A DNA stretch of 64,000 bases from Streptomyces albus subsp. albus (lineage in GTDB: Bacteria > Actinomycetota > Actinomycetes > Streptomycetales > Streptomycetaceae), in NCBI RefSeq assembly GCF_000719865.1, contig NZ_JOID01000018.1:154509-218508 (forward strand), given 5' to 3'. This document shows, in pieces, positions 36,644 to 45,616 of this stretch. The notes under the pieces are model-generated. The model searched no databases. It was not told the origin of the DNA and was given only the letters and a program-made list of their open reading frames with translations. Position 1 is the stretch's first letter; every line of letters begins with the position of its first letter. The translations under genes were made by a program, and so were the position numbers.

Positions 36644-37150
36644 ATGACTGCGTCTCCCCTCCGCCTGGAGAAGGTCACAGCCGACAACGTTCTGGCCGCG
36701 TGCCGCCTGGCGGTCCGCCCGGACCAGGAGCGTTTCGTCGCCCCGGTCGCCCGCTCACTGGCCGAGGCCTACGCACAACCGGACATCGCCTGGCCCCGGC
36801 TGGTCTGTGACGGGGACCGGCTGGTGGGGTTCGTGATGGCCTTCTTCGACGTCCGCCTCCACCCGGAGGACCCCGGCGACCGGCCCCGCTCGGGACTGTG
36901 GCGGCTGGCTGTCGACGCCGCCGAACAGGGGCGCGGATACGGCCGTTTCGCGGTGGAGTCCGTGTGCGAGGAGATCCGCAGGCGCGGCGGGAGCCGGGTG
37001 ACGGTCACCTGGACACCCGGCGAGGGCAGCCCCGAGGCGTTCTACCGGAAGCTCGGCTTCCGGCGGACGGGTGAGACGAGCGGCCACCAGATCGTCGGCG
37101 AACTGGACCTGGCCCGGCCTGGCCCGGCCTGGCCCGGCCTGACCAACTGA
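36644..37150 (+). CDS. GNAT N-acetyltransferase (SpeG/Blt-like)
   Basis: 168 residues. Opening RLEKVTADNVLAACRLAV with VGFVMAFFDVRL (beta4), the acetyl-CoA loop AAEQGRGYGRFAVESVCEEI (Q/RxxGxG/A type) and AFYRKLGFRRTGE (beta6-7) define a GNAT. The opening is like spermidine acetyltransferases of the BltD/PaiA group, but the substrate is not provable. The final residues (ARPGPAWPGLTN) are encoded by a 10-bp repeat, so the C-terminus may vary between strains. Confidence 0.85.
   Translation: MTASPLRLEKVTADNVLAACRLAVRPDQERFVAPVARSLAEAYAQPDIAWPRLVCDGDRLVGFVMAFFDVRLHPEDPGDRPRSGLWRLAVDAAEQGRGYGRFAVESVCEEIRRRGGSRVTVTWTPGEGSPEAFYRKLGFRRTGETSGHQIVGELDLARPGPAWPGLTN
37111..37140 (+). repeat. 10-bp repeat at the 3' end of the acetyltransferase gene
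   Basis: GGCCCGGCCT exactly three times in the last coding codons, with another copy just after the stop (from 37154). A 10-bp unit changes frame with each copy, so expansion or contraction would alter the C-terminus. Confidence 0.85.
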
Positions 37151-37320
37151 CCTGGCCCGGCCTGACCCGACCCGGCTTCACCGACCTGCCGCCTCCGGAT
37201 CTGCCCCGGCCCGACCGGACGGGGCCGAGCTGAACCGCCCGCCCAGCCCCGCCCAGCCCCGCCCCGCCGCCCCGCCGGCTCACCGCGCCCACCGTCCACC
37301 GCCCACCGGGGCGCAAGCGC

Positions 37321-39933
37321 TCAGGCCGGGAAGCGCCGGCCGACCCAGCGCCAGCTCAGCTCCATCAGCACCGCCGCCCCCGCCGCGATGCCCACCGCCG
37401 TCCACGGCATGACCGTCCCCACCAGCCGCAGCGCGAAGAAGTCCTGCAGCAGCGGCGTGACGATGACGACCAGGAAGGCGGACGCCATGGTGGCGACCAG
37501 CCCGATCCGCCACCACGTGTAGGGGCGGGCCACGATCGCCAGCACCGACATCGCGATCAGGAACAGCGTCAGCGTCGCCGCGCTCGTCTCGGCGGCCAGC
37601 GCCTCCGGCCCCGTGTAGTGGTGCCGGGCCAGCAGATACGAGGTGAAGGTCGCGGTGCCCGCGATCAGGCCCGCCGGGACGGCGTACCGCATCACCCGGC
37701 GCACGAAGTGCGGCTGCGCCCGCTCCCGGTTGGGAGCGAGGGCCAGGAAGAAGGCCGGGATGCCGATGGTGAGCGACGAGATCAGCGTCAGATGCCGCGG
37801 CAGGAACGGATACGGCACCTGGGAGGAGACCACCAGGATCGCCAGCAGCACCGAGTAGACCGTCTTCGTCAGGAAGAGCGTCGCGACCCGCGTGATGTTG
37901 CCGATCACCCGCCGCCCCTCGGCGACGACCGACGGCAGGGTGGCGAAGCTGTTGTTGAGCAGGACGATCTGGGCGACGGCCCGGGTGGCCTCCGAGCCGG
38001 AGCCCATGGAGACGCCGATGTCGGCGTCCTTCAACGCCAGGACGTCGTTCACGCCGTCACCCGTCATCGCAACGGTGTGGCCGCGGGACTGCAGCGCGCC
38101 CACCATGTCCCGCTTCTGCTGCGGCGTGACCCGGCCGAAGACCGCGCCGCCCTCCAGCACCTCCGCCATCTCCTCCCGGTCCTCCGGCAGCCGGCGGGCG
38201 TCGACGGGGCTCTCCGCGCCGGGGAGGCCCAGCTTGCCCGCGACCGCGCCGACCGACACGGCGTTGTCGCCGGAGATCACCTTGGCGGCGACGTCCTGCT
38301 CGGCGAAGTAGGCCAGGGTGTCCCCGGCGTCGGGGCGCAGCCGCTGTTCGAGGACGACGAGGGCGACGGGACGCGCGTCGCGGCCCGCCGCCGGGTCGAG
38401 CAGCGGCTGCCCGGTGCGGGCGAGCAGCAGCACGCGCAGCCCCTGCGCGTTGAGTTCGTCCACCGAGGCGAGCGCCGGATCGCCGGCGGGCAGCAGCACG
38501 TCCGGCGCGCCCAGCAGCCAGGTGGCGGTGGCCCCGTCGGCGTCCGTGAGCGACGCGCCGCAGTACTTGCGCGCGGAGGAGAACGGCAGCGTCTCGGTGT
38601 GCCGCCAGCCGTCCGGGGCGGGGCAGTGCCGGACGACGGCCCGCAGGCTGGCGTTGGGCCGCGGGTCGCAGGCGCCGAGCGTGCCGAGGACGTGCCGCAC
38701 CCGCTCCTCGCCGCTGCCGTCGAGGACGCGGATGCCGGTGACGTCCATGCCGCCCTCGGTGAGGGTGCCGGTCTTGTCCAGGCAGACGACGTCCACCCGG
38801 GCCAGCCCCTCGATCGCCGGCAGCTCCTGCACCAGGCACTGCTTGCGGCCCAGCCGGATCACGCCGATCGCGAAGGCCACCGAGGTCAGCAGCACCAGGC
38901 CCTCGGGAACCATCGGCACGATGCCGCCGACCATGCGGCGGACCGCCTCCCGCCAGTCGTGGTCCTGCACGAAGAGCTGGCTGACGACGAGCCCGATCGC
39001 CGCCGGGACCAGCATGTACGTGATGTATTTGAGGATCTGGCTGATGCCGCTCCGCAGTTCGGAGTGGACGAGGGTGAACCGCGAGGCCTCCTCGGCCAGT
39101 TGGGCCGCGTACGCCTCCCGGCCGACCTTGGTGGCGGTGAAGGCGCCGGTGCCGGCGACGACGAAGCTGCCCGACATCACCTGGTCGCCGGGGCGCTTGA
39201 GGACGGGGTCGGCCTCGCCGGTGAGCAGCGACTCGTCGATCTCCAGCCCCTCCGCCTCGGCCACCTCGCCGTCGACGGGGCACTTGTCGCCGGGACCGAG
39301 CTCGACGAGATCGCCGAGGACGATGTCGCCCGTCCGCACCTCGGCGGAGTGGCCGTCGCGCCGGACGACCGGCCGGGCCTCGCTGATCACGGCCAGGTTG
39401 TCCAGGGTCTTCTTGGCGCGCAGCTCCTGGATGATGCCGATGGCGGTGTTGGCGATGATGACGAAGCCGAACAGGCCGTCCTGGATCGGGCCGACGATCA
39501 GGATGATCAGGAAGAGCACGCCGATGATCGCGTTGAAGCGGGTGAAGACGTTGGCCCGGACGATGTCGGCCGTCGAACGCGAGGACCGTACGGGAACGTC
39601 GTTGACCTCGCCCGCCGCGATCCGCGCCGCCACCTCGGCGCCGGTCAGCCCGGGAAGCCGGGCGGGGGCGGCGGTGGTGGTGGCGGCGGTGGCTGCCGTG
39701 GTTCCGGCCGCGGGTGCGGACGCGGGCTGGGGCGCGGCCACCGGCGCGGGCGCGGGCACCGTACCGGTCACGGTCGTGGTCCGGGCCGCGGTGACAGCCT
39801 CGGTGGCGGCCCCGTTGGGAGCCCCGGTGGCGGCCCCGGCCCCGGGGGCGGTTCCGCCGGCCGGAACCGGCGCGGCGGGGGCGGCGTTCCCCGGCTCCGG
39901 CTCTCCGATGTCGGTGGGGGAGCGATGCGTCAT
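37321..39933 (-). CDS. P-type cation ATPase, CtpE-like
   Basis: 870 residues. After an N-terminal Ala/Pro/Thr/Gly low-complexity tail (residues 1-92) come the actuator motif SLLTGEADPV (TGE 238-240), the membrane PEGL motif (343-346), the phosphorylation site VVCLDKTGTLTEGG (Asp386) and the hinge MTGDGVNDVLALKDADIGVSMGSG. PEGL rather than CPC or PEA-type sequence argues against a copper or zinc pump. It places the protein with actinobacterial CtpE, reported to take up calcium. Ten membrane helices are likely. No regulator gene is adjacent. Confidence 0.9.
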   Translation of the reverse strand: MTHRSPTDIGEPEPGNAAPAAPVPAGGTAPGAGAATGAPNGAATEAVTAARTTTVTGTVPAPAPVAAPQPASAPAAGTTAATAATTTAAPARLPGLTGAEVAARIAAGEVNDVPVRSSRSTADIVRANVFTRFNAIIGVLFLIILIVGPIQDGLFGFVIIANTAIGIIQELRAKKTLDNLAVISEARPVVRRDGHSAEVRTGDIVLGDLVELGPGDKCPVDGEVAEAEGLEIDESLLTGEADPVLKRPGDQVMSGSFVVAGTGAFTATKVGREAYAAQLAEEASRFTLVHSELRSGISQILKYITYMLVPAAIGLVVSQLFVQDHDWREAVRRMVGGIVPMVPEGLVLLTSVAFAIGVIRLGRKQCLVQELPAIEGLARVDVVCLDKTGTLTEGGMDVTGIRVLDGSGEERVRHVLGTLGACDPRPNASLRAVVRHCPAPDGWRHTETLPFSSARKYCGASLTDADGATATWLLGAPDVLLPAGDPALASVDELNAQGLRVLLLARTGQPLLDPAAGRDARPVALVVLEQRLRPDAGDTLAYFAEQDVAAKVISGDNAVSVGAVAGKLGLPGAESPVDARRLPEDREEMAEVLEGGAVFGRVTPQQKRDMVGALQSRGHTVAMTGDGVNDVLALKDADIGVSMGSGSEATRAVAQIVLLNNSFATLPSVVAEGRRVIGNITRVATLFLTKTVYSVLLAILVVSSQVPYPFLPRHLTLISSLTIGIPAFFLALAPNRERAQPHFVRRVMRYAVPAGLIAGTATFTSYLLARHHYTGPEALAAETSAATLTLFLIAMSVLAIVARPYTWWRIGLVATMASAFLVVIVTPLLQDFFALRLVGTVMPWTAVGIAAGAAVLMELSWRWVGRRFPA

Positions 39934-40072
39934 GCGGAAGACGGTACGGGGACGAACGGCTCCCGCGCCGCCGGGGCGGCGGAATCGGGGGAGATCCCGG
40001 GGCGCGGGCGGGCTCCGGGGGTTTCCGTCCCCTTTACGGTGGTTCGGCGAGGCGGGGCCCGTAGGGGCCGGG

Positions 40073-40399
40073 TCAGCCGGTGCCCGGCTCCGCGTCCGGG
40101 CCGGTCCGGCCGGGGCCGCCGGTGCCGCCGGGCCGGTCCGCGGTGGCGGGGTTCTCCTCCGCCGCGCGCCGGATGGCGGCCTCGCGGCGGCGTACGTAAC
40201 GGATGCCGATGAGCCCGAGCCCGGCCCCGGCGAGGCAGGTCCACAGCCACCACAGCAGCCCCCGGCTCTCGAACCAGCCGTAGAAGGGGAGCTGGACCAG
40301 GAACATCACGAACCACAGGAGGGTGCCGCCGGTCACGACGGCGACGACGTTCCCCTCCAGCGGCTCCGGTGCCTCCCGGGTGGGAGTCCACTTGCCCAT
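40073..40399 (-). CDS. DUF2530 small membrane protein
   Basis: 108 residues with two membrane helices (VVAVVTGGTLLWFVMFLVQLP and LLWWLWTCLAGAGLGLIGI) followed by a basic patch (RYVRRREAAIRRAAEEN) and a Gly/Pro tail. Opening WTPTREAPEPLEGN is typical of DUF2530. Function unknown; it is divergent from the purine permease, a neighbour I recall in other Streptomyces. Confidence 0.8.
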   Translation of the reverse strand: MGKWTPTREAPEPLEGNVVAVVTGGTLLWFVMFLVQLPFYGWFESRGLLWWLWTCLAGAGLGLIGIRYVRRREAAIRRAAEENPATADRPGGTGGPGRTGPDAEPGTG

Positions 40400-40776
40400 C
40401 GTTCCCCGTTCCTGTTCCTGACGGCTGCGGCTTCCTGCTCTGCGCCGGCTGCGGCGACGGTCAGTCTAAGCGGCTGCCCGCGGCCGCCCCGTGACGGATA
40501 CCGCAGGGCGTTCTACGCGCGAAGATTGGCTATCCGAAGCTTATGTATTCATACTGAATCGGTCCGGAGTTGACTTGTTTCTTTCGTAGCTTCGTCCAAC
40601 CCGGCCGGGCGGTTGAGGAGGGGGCCGGTGGGTCCGCCCCGCGGTCCGCCCGTCCACGCTTGTCGACGCCGGTACGTCCCGTCCCGCCCTGATACGCCCG
40701 TCCCGCTCCGCCAACGGTCCTGTCCGGCCGGCCGACCACGCCGCCGCGGACCCCGTCCTCCCCCTGAGGTCCTGTC
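40400..40776. other. Divergent promoter region of the purine permease
   Basis: A 375-bp gap whose 40510-40600 part is the most AT-rich stretch in the neighbourhood. It includes GTATTCATAC, a small palindrome, and TTGGCT (40526) 18 nt before CATACT (40550) as a weak promoter candidate. The long part from 40600 to 40776 may be a transcribed leader; I found no recognisable purine riboswitch. Confidence 0.4.
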
Positions 40777-42237
40777 ATGCCATCCCCGGCCACCACCCCG
40801 GTCGACGAAAAGCCGCCCTCGCGACCCGTGAGCGGATTCGACCGCTTCTTCAAGCTCTCCGAGCGCGGGACCGGTGTCTCCCGCGAGATCCGGGGCGGCC
40901 TGGCGACCTTCTTCGCCATGGCCTACATCGTCGTACTGAACCCGATCATCCTCGGCTCCGGTACGGACAAGTTCGGTCATCAGCTGGACGCGGGGCAGCT
41001 CGTCACCGCCACCGCGCTGATCGCCGGTCTGACCACGATCCTGATGGGCCTCATCGGCAACGTCCCGATCGCCCTCGCCGCCGGCCTGGGCATCAACGCG
41101 GTCGTCTCCCTCCAGCTCGCACCCGTGATGAGCTGGCCGGACGCGATGGGCATGGTGGTCCTCGCGGGCCTCGTGCTGATGGTGCTCGTCGCCTCCGGTC
41201 TGCGGCAGCGGGTCCTGGACGCGATCCCGAGCGGTCTGCGCCGGTCGATCGCGATCGGCATCGGCCTCTTCATCACCCTCATCGGCCTGGTCGACGCCGG
41301 GTTCGTCACCCGCAACCCGGACGAGGCCCACACCACCGTGCCGCTCGGCCTCGGCGTCGGGGGCCGGCTGGAGGGCTGGCCGGTGCTGGTCTTCGTGCTC
41401 GGCCTGGCGCTGACGTTCATCCTGGTGATCCGCCGCACCAAGGGCGCGATCCTGCTGAGCATCGCCGCGATGACGGTGCTCGCCCTGATCATCAACGCGG
41501 TCGCCGACATACCGAAGGGCGCCTGGGGCCTGACCACGCCCGAGCTGCCCGACTCCATCGTGAGCACCCCGGACTTCGGCCTGATCGGCCAGGTGAGTCT
41601 GTTCGGCGGCTTCTCCGAGGTGGGCATCCTCACCGGCTCGCTCTTCGTCTTCACCGTGCTGCTGTCCGGCTTCTTCGACGCGATGGGCACCATCATCGGC
41701 GTCTCCGAGGAGGCGAAGCTCACCAGTGAGGACGGTCAGGTCCCGGGCATGGGCCGGATCCTGATGGTGGACGGCGCCGCCGTCGCGGCGGGCGGCTTCG
41801 GCTCCGCCTCGGCCAACACCTGCTTCGTGGAGTCCACCGCGGGTGTCGGCGAGGGGGCGCGCACGGGGCTCGCCAACATCGTGACCGGCGGCCTGTTCCT
41901 GCTCGCCCTGGTCTTCACCCCGCTCGCGCTGATCGTGCCGTCCCAGGCGGCCACCCCGGCGCTGGTCGTGGTCGGCTTCCTCATCATGATGGCCAACATC
42001 CGCGGGATCGAATGGGACGACCCGACCATCGCGGCCCCGGCCTTCCTGACGATGATCGCGATGCCGTTCACCTACAGCATCACCAACGGCATCGGCCTCG
42101 GCGTGCTGGCGTTCATCGTGCTGCGGGCGGCCACCGGCAAGCTCCGCACCGTGCCGTGGCTGCTCAACGTCGTCGGTCTCTGCTTCCTCGTCTACTTCCT
42201 GCTCAGCCCCATCGAGCAGGCCCTCGGCATCGGCTGA
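40777..42237 (+). CDS. NCS2-family purine permease (AzgA/guanine-hypoxanthine type)
   Basis: 486 residues, about 12-14 membrane segments. FDRFFKLSERGTGVSREIRGGLATFFAMAYIVVLNP (positions 40843-40950) is the characteristic opening. AAGLGINAVVS, TVLLSGFFDAMGTIIGVSEEA and the loop NTCFVESTAGVGEGARTGL carry the conserved substrate-binding residues of the AzgA branch. It imports adenine, guanine or hypoxanthine with protons. GAGGT lies 6-10 nt before the ATG. A perfect 12-bp hairpin follows the gene. Confidence 0.92.
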   Translation: MPSPATTPVDEKPPSRPVSGFDRFFKLSERGTGVSREIRGGLATFFAMAYIVVLNPIILGSGTDKFGHQLDAGQLVTATALIAGLTTILMGLIGNVPIALAAGLGINAVVSLQLAPVMSWPDAMGMVVLAGLVLMVLVASGLRQRVLDAIPSGLRRSIAIGIGLFITLIGLVDAGFVTRNPDEAHTTVPLGLGVGGRLEGWPVLVFVLGLALTFILVIRRTKGAILLSIAAMTVLALIINAVADIPKGAWGLTTPELPDSIVSTPDFGLIGQVSLFGGFSEVGILTGSLFVFTVLLSGFFDAMGTIIGVSEEAKLTSEDGQVPGMGRILMVDGAAVAAGGFGSASANTCFVESTAGVGEGARTGLANIVTGGLFLLALVFTPLALIVPSQAATPALVVVGFLIMMANIRGIEWDDPTIAAPAFLTMIAMPFTYSITNGIGLGVLAFIVLRAATGKLRTVPWLLNVVGLCFLVYFLLSPIEQALGIG

Positions 42238-42317
42238 CACCCCGGCCGACCGGGCCGGACCGCCCTCCGCCGGCCGGCGCCATCCACCGCCGGCCGGCCC
42301 GGCATCCGGCCTCACAC

Positions 42318-42346
42318 AGCGCCCGGAACCACGAGTTCCGGGCGCT
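42318..42346 (+). terminator. Terminator after the purine permease
   Basis: Perfect 12-bp stem AGCGCCCGGAAC / GTTCCGGGCGCT with a 5-nt loop, 80 nt after the stop codon. Confidence 0.85.
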
Positions 42347-42463
42347 GCGGCGTTCCCGGGGCGACGGGCGGGGCGGCGGCCGGACGCGGGCCCCGGCGCG
42401 GCGCTGAGCAGGGACGTCACCCGGACGGCGGTACATCTGTTGGCTTCCTCACCCCGGCCGTAT

Positions 42464-42489
42464 TTAGCTAGAGTAATGAGTTACGCTAA
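42464..42489 (+). promoter_or_regulatory. Probable MarR operator/promoter
   Basis: AT-rich segment immediately before the MarR start. GTAA-TGAG-TTAC (42473-42484) is a palindrome and is flanked by TTAGC (42464) and GCTAA (42485), giving nested inverted repeats. TTGGCT at 42440 can serve as a -35 for a -10 in this segment, so binding would repress the gene itself. Confidence 0.6.
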
Positions 42490-42494
42490 CAAAC

Positions 42495-42932
42495 ATGTCG
42501 GATCTGTCCCTCGGCGACGACGCGGTCGCCGTGAACTCCCTGCGCTCCGCCGTGATGCGCCTCTCGCGCAGACTCAAGCACCAGCGGGTCGATGAGTCGC
42601 TCAGCCCCACGGAGATGTCCGTTCTCGGCACCCTCGCCCGCTGCGGCAGCGCCACCCCCGGCGAGCTGGCCCGCAAGGAGCATGTGCAGCCGCCGTCGAT
42701 GACCCGCATCGTGGCCCTGCTCGAAGCCAAGGGACTCGTCCGGCTGGAGCCCCACCGGGACGACCGCCGCCAGAAGGTGGTCACCCGGACCGAACGGGCC
42801 GAGTCGATGCTGGAGGAGAGCCGCCGCAAGCGCAACGTCTGGCTGGCGGAGCTCTGCGAGGGCCTGACCGACGAGGAATGGGCCACCCTCCGCGCGGCCG
42901 CGCCCGTCCTGGAGAAGCTCGCCGAGAGCTAG
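42495..42932 (+). CDS. MarR-family transcriptional regulator
   Basis: 145 residues with a winged helix: LSPTEMSVLGTLARCGSATPGELARKEHVQPPSMTRIVALLEAKGLVRLEPHRDDRRQKVV (positions 42600-42782) contains the recognition helix and the Asp/Arg wing typical of MarR. Flanking helices give the dimer interface. The ATG follows the probable operator closely, giving a short or leaderless transcript. It precedes an MFS exporter on the same strand, so it probably controls that exporter as well as itself. Confidence 0.9.
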   Translation: MSDLSLGDDAVAVNSLRSAVMRLSRRLKHQRVDESLSPTEMSVLGTLARCGSATPGELARKEHVQPPSMTRIVALLEAKGLVRLEPHRDDRRQKVVTRTERAESMLEESRRKRNVWLAELCEGLTDEEWATLRAAAPVLEKLAES

Positions 42933-43023
42933 GACGGACGGGTTCTCGCGGGCCTCGGTCTCGTCGCGGGCGACCGTCGGGGGCCGCCGGGTCCGGCGCG
43001 GACGGAGGCCGCCGCAGAGCGCC

Positions 43024-43073
43024 GCAGAACGCGGCGGAACGCGGCAGAACGCGGCAGGACGCGGCAGGACACC
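43024..43073. repeat. 10-bp tandem repeat before the MFS gene
   Basis: Five units of GC(A/G)GAACGCG / GCAGGACGCG, the last decayed, followed by ACGCCGAG-type repeats up to the ribosome site of the next gene at about 43140. Confidence 0.8.
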
Positions 43074-43153
43074 GAAGGCCGAGAACGCCGAGGGGCACCG
43101 AGAACGCCGAGAAGCGCTGAGGACGCCGAAGAACGCCGAGGAGGCGACGCAGT

Positions 43154-44539
43154 TTGAGTACGGGACCCGGAGCACACTCCGCACCCGTTCCCGACCCCGA
43201 CCCCACCCGCACCCCCGACCCCGCCGGGGCCGCCGACAACCCCGACCCCGACCGCCGAGGCATGTTCAGCTCGCTGCGCATCCGCAACTACCGGCTCTTC
43301 GCCGGCGGCCAGATGGTGTCCAACACCGGCACCTGGATGCAGCGCATCGCCCAGGACTGGCTGGTCCTCACCTTGACCGGCTCCTCCGCGGCCGTCGGTA
43401 TCACCACCGCCCTGCAGTTCCTGCCCATGCTGCTGTTCGGCCTCTACGGCGGCGTGATCGCCGACCGGCTCCCCAAGCGGCGGCTGCTGCTGGTGACCCA
43501 GAGCGCCATGGGCCTCACCGGCCTGGCCCTCGCCGTCCTGACCCTCACCGGGCACGTCCAGGTGTGGCACGTCTACCTCATGGCCCTGCTGCTGGGGCTG
43601 GCCACCGTCGTCGACAACCCGGCCCGGCAGGCCTTCGTCGCCGAGATGGTCGGACCGCGCGACCTCCGCAACGCCGTCAGCCTCAACTCGGCCAACTTCC
43701 AGTCCGCCCGGCTCGTCGGCCCCGCCGTCGCCGGTGTGCTGATCAGCGCCGTCGGCAGCGGCTGGGCCTTCCTGGCCAACGGACTGTCGTTCCTCGCGCC
43801 CATGGCCGCGCTGCTGCTGATGCGCCGGGAGGAGCTGCACGAGGTCGCGCCCACCCCGCGCGGCAAGGGCCAGCTCCGGGACGGGCTGCGCCATGTCGCC
43901 GGGCGTCCCGAACTGCTCTGGCCGATCGTCCTCGTCGGCTTCGTCGGCACCTTCGGCTTCAACTTCGCGATCTGGCTGACCGCCTTCGTCGACGACGTCT
44001 TCCACGGCGACGCGGGCACCTACGGCCTGCTCAACACCCTGATGGCCGCCGGATCGCTGGCCGGCGCCCTGCTCGCTGCCCGCCGCGGCACCTCGCGGCT
44101 GCGGCTGCTGGTCGGCGCCGGACTGCTGTTCGGCCTGCTGGAGATCACCGCCGCCGCGGCGCCCGTCTTCTGGATGTTCGCGCTGCTGCTGGTGCCGATC
44201 GGCATGTTCGGCATGACGATCAACGTCACCGCCAACTCCACCGTGCAGCTGGCGGCCGACCCGGCCATGCGCGGCCGGGTGATGAGCCTGTACATGATGG
44301 TCTTCATGGGCGGTACGCCCCTCGGGGCCCCGCTGGTCGGCTGGATCACCGACGCCCACGGGGCGCGGACGGGCTTCCTCGCGGGCGGCGTGATCTCCGC
44401 CGGAGCGGCGCTCGCCGTCGGGCTGATGCTGGCCCGGATCGGCGGGCTCCGGCTCAAGGTCGACCTGCGCCGGGGACGGCCCCGGGTGGCCTTCGTCGAA
44501 CGCGCCCCGCGGAAGAAGCAACTGGCCGCGATGATGTGA
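43154..44539 (+). CDS. MFS exporter (EntS/MFS_3 type)
   Basis: 461 residues, 12 helices. A TTG start is assigned because GGAGG lies 9 nt upstream and no other start precedes the conserved core. After a Pro/Asp/Thr tail of about 37 residues comes MFSSLRIRNYRLFAGGQMVSNTGTWMQRIAQDWLVL (positions 43262-43369), the usual opening of enterobactin-exporter-like MFS proteins. The motif A equivalent is YGGVIADRLPKRRLLLVTQ. The MarR gene upstream suggests efflux of a toxic small molecule that is also the inducer; substrate unknown. Confidence 0.88.
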   Translation: MSTGPGAHSAPVPDPDPTRTPDPAGAADNPDPDRRGMFSSLRIRNYRLFAGGQMVSNTGTWMQRIAQDWLVLTLTGSSAAVGITTALQFLPMLLFGLYGGVIADRLPKRRLLLVTQSAMGLTGLALAVLTLTGHVQVWHVYLMALLLGLATVVDNPARQAFVAEMVGPRDLRNAVSLNSANFQSARLVGPAVAGVLISAVGSGWAFLANGLSFLAPMAALLLMRREELHEVAPTPRGKGQLRDGLRHVAGRPELLWPIVLVGFVGTFGFNFAIWLTAFVDDVFHGDAGTYGLLNTLMAAGSLAGALLAARRGTSRLRLLVGAGLLFGLLEITAAAAPVFWMFALLLVPIGMFGMTINVTANSTVQLAADPAMRGRVMSLYMMVFMGGTPLGAPLVGWITDAHGARTGFLAGGVISAGAALAVGLMLARIGGLRLKVDLRRGRPRVAFVERAPRKKQLAAMM

Positions 44540-44629
44540 GCCCGGGGCGGCCGCTGCCCGGCGCGGGCCGGGGGGCGGCCAGAGGTGGCCGGACGGTGGA
44601 TGCCGCGGGGAGTGGACCCTCGGGCCGGT

Positions 44630-45346
44630 TCACACCCGCTGGGCCAGGAGTTGCCCCGGCCAGTCGCCGACCGCGAACCGTTCGACCGGGTGGAAGCCGT
44701 GCCGGGTGTAGTACTCGATCAGCGCGCCGTCCCCGCCCGCGTAGCAGTCGACGCGCAACAGGCCCCGGCCCTGCCGCCGGGTCTCCTCGACCGCGTGCCG
44801 CAGCAGCGCGCCTCCGATGTCCCGGCCCGCGAAGCGGCGGTCGGTGACCAGCAGGCGGATGAACACCTCCGGCTCCCCGGCCGGCGGTACGCCGGGCGAG
44901 CCGTGCGGCGCGAGGACGATCACCCCCACGGGCCTGCCGCCGAGCTCGGCCATCCACGGCGCCCCCGAGCGGACGATCTCCGTGACCCGCTCCACCGCCT
45001 CCGGCCGGGCCGACCACGGCTCCGTACCCCACTGGCCGGTGCGGCCGCGGGCCACCAGCCACTCCACCGCACCGTCGAGCAGGGCGACGACCGCCGGAAC
45101 GTCCCCGGGGCCGCCCTCCCTGATCCGCACGCTCTCCCCACCCGCGGAGACCTCGGAGAGCCGCGGGGGCCTGCTCACGGCCGGCGCCGCTTCCGGTACC
45201 GCCGACGGCTCCGGCGCCGACGGCTCCGGCGCGGCCGGGGCCCTCGGCGGCTCGGCCCTCTCCGGGCCCTTCCCGGGTTCCGTGGTGTCCGAAGTCCGTG
45301 AGGTATCGGGGGACTTCGGGGTGTGCTCCGTCGGCTGGTTCTTCAT
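44630..45346 (-). CDS. GNAT N-acetyltransferase
   Basis: 238 residues. The first 70 are Pro/Glu/Ala/Ser-rich and probably disordered (PEPSAPEPSAVPEAAPA is repeat-derived). The catalytic domain begins at SVRIREGGPGDVPAVVALLDGAV. PVGVIVLAPHG and FIRLLVTDRRFAGRDIGGALLRHAVEETRRQG (acetyl-CoA loop; positions 44775-44870) follow, and IEYYTRHGFHPVERFAVG closes the fold. Substrate unknown. The true start may lie inside the repeat tail because no clear ribosome site precedes the ATG. Confidence 0.85.
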   Translation of the reverse strand: MKNQPTEHTPKSPDTSRTSDTTEPGKGPERAEPPRAPAAPEPSAPEPSAVPEAAPAVSRPPRLSEVSAGGESVRIREGGPGDVPAVVALLDGAVEWLVARGRTGQWGTEPWSARPEAVERVTEIVRSGAPWMAELGGRPVGVIVLAPHGSPGVPPAGEPEVFIRLLVTDRRFAGRDIGGALLRHAVEETRRQGRGLLRVDCYAGGDGALIEYYTRHGFHPVERFAVGDWPGQLLAQRV

Positions 45347-45616
45347 CCGGACGAGGTTAGTACGACGACCGAAACGATCGCGGGTCAGGACAGAGGCGCC
45401 TGGACGGGGCCTGCGCGGGTCGGGACGGAGCCGCCTGAACGACCGGACCTACCGAGGGCAGGCCCGGTCGATGAGGTCGAAGAGGAGGCGGTGTTCGCCG
45501 CCGTGGGCGGCATGACGACGCCCACACGCCCGTGCTCCCCAAGGCCTCCGGCCCGGCTCCTTCCCCGGTTTCCCCGGTTTCCCCGGTTCCGAGGTTCCCC
45601 GGGCGACACTGATCCC

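Noticed and set aside
40600..40776. Purine riboswitch in the permease leader
   Set aside because: No recognisable purine or other riboswitch core could be traced by eye.
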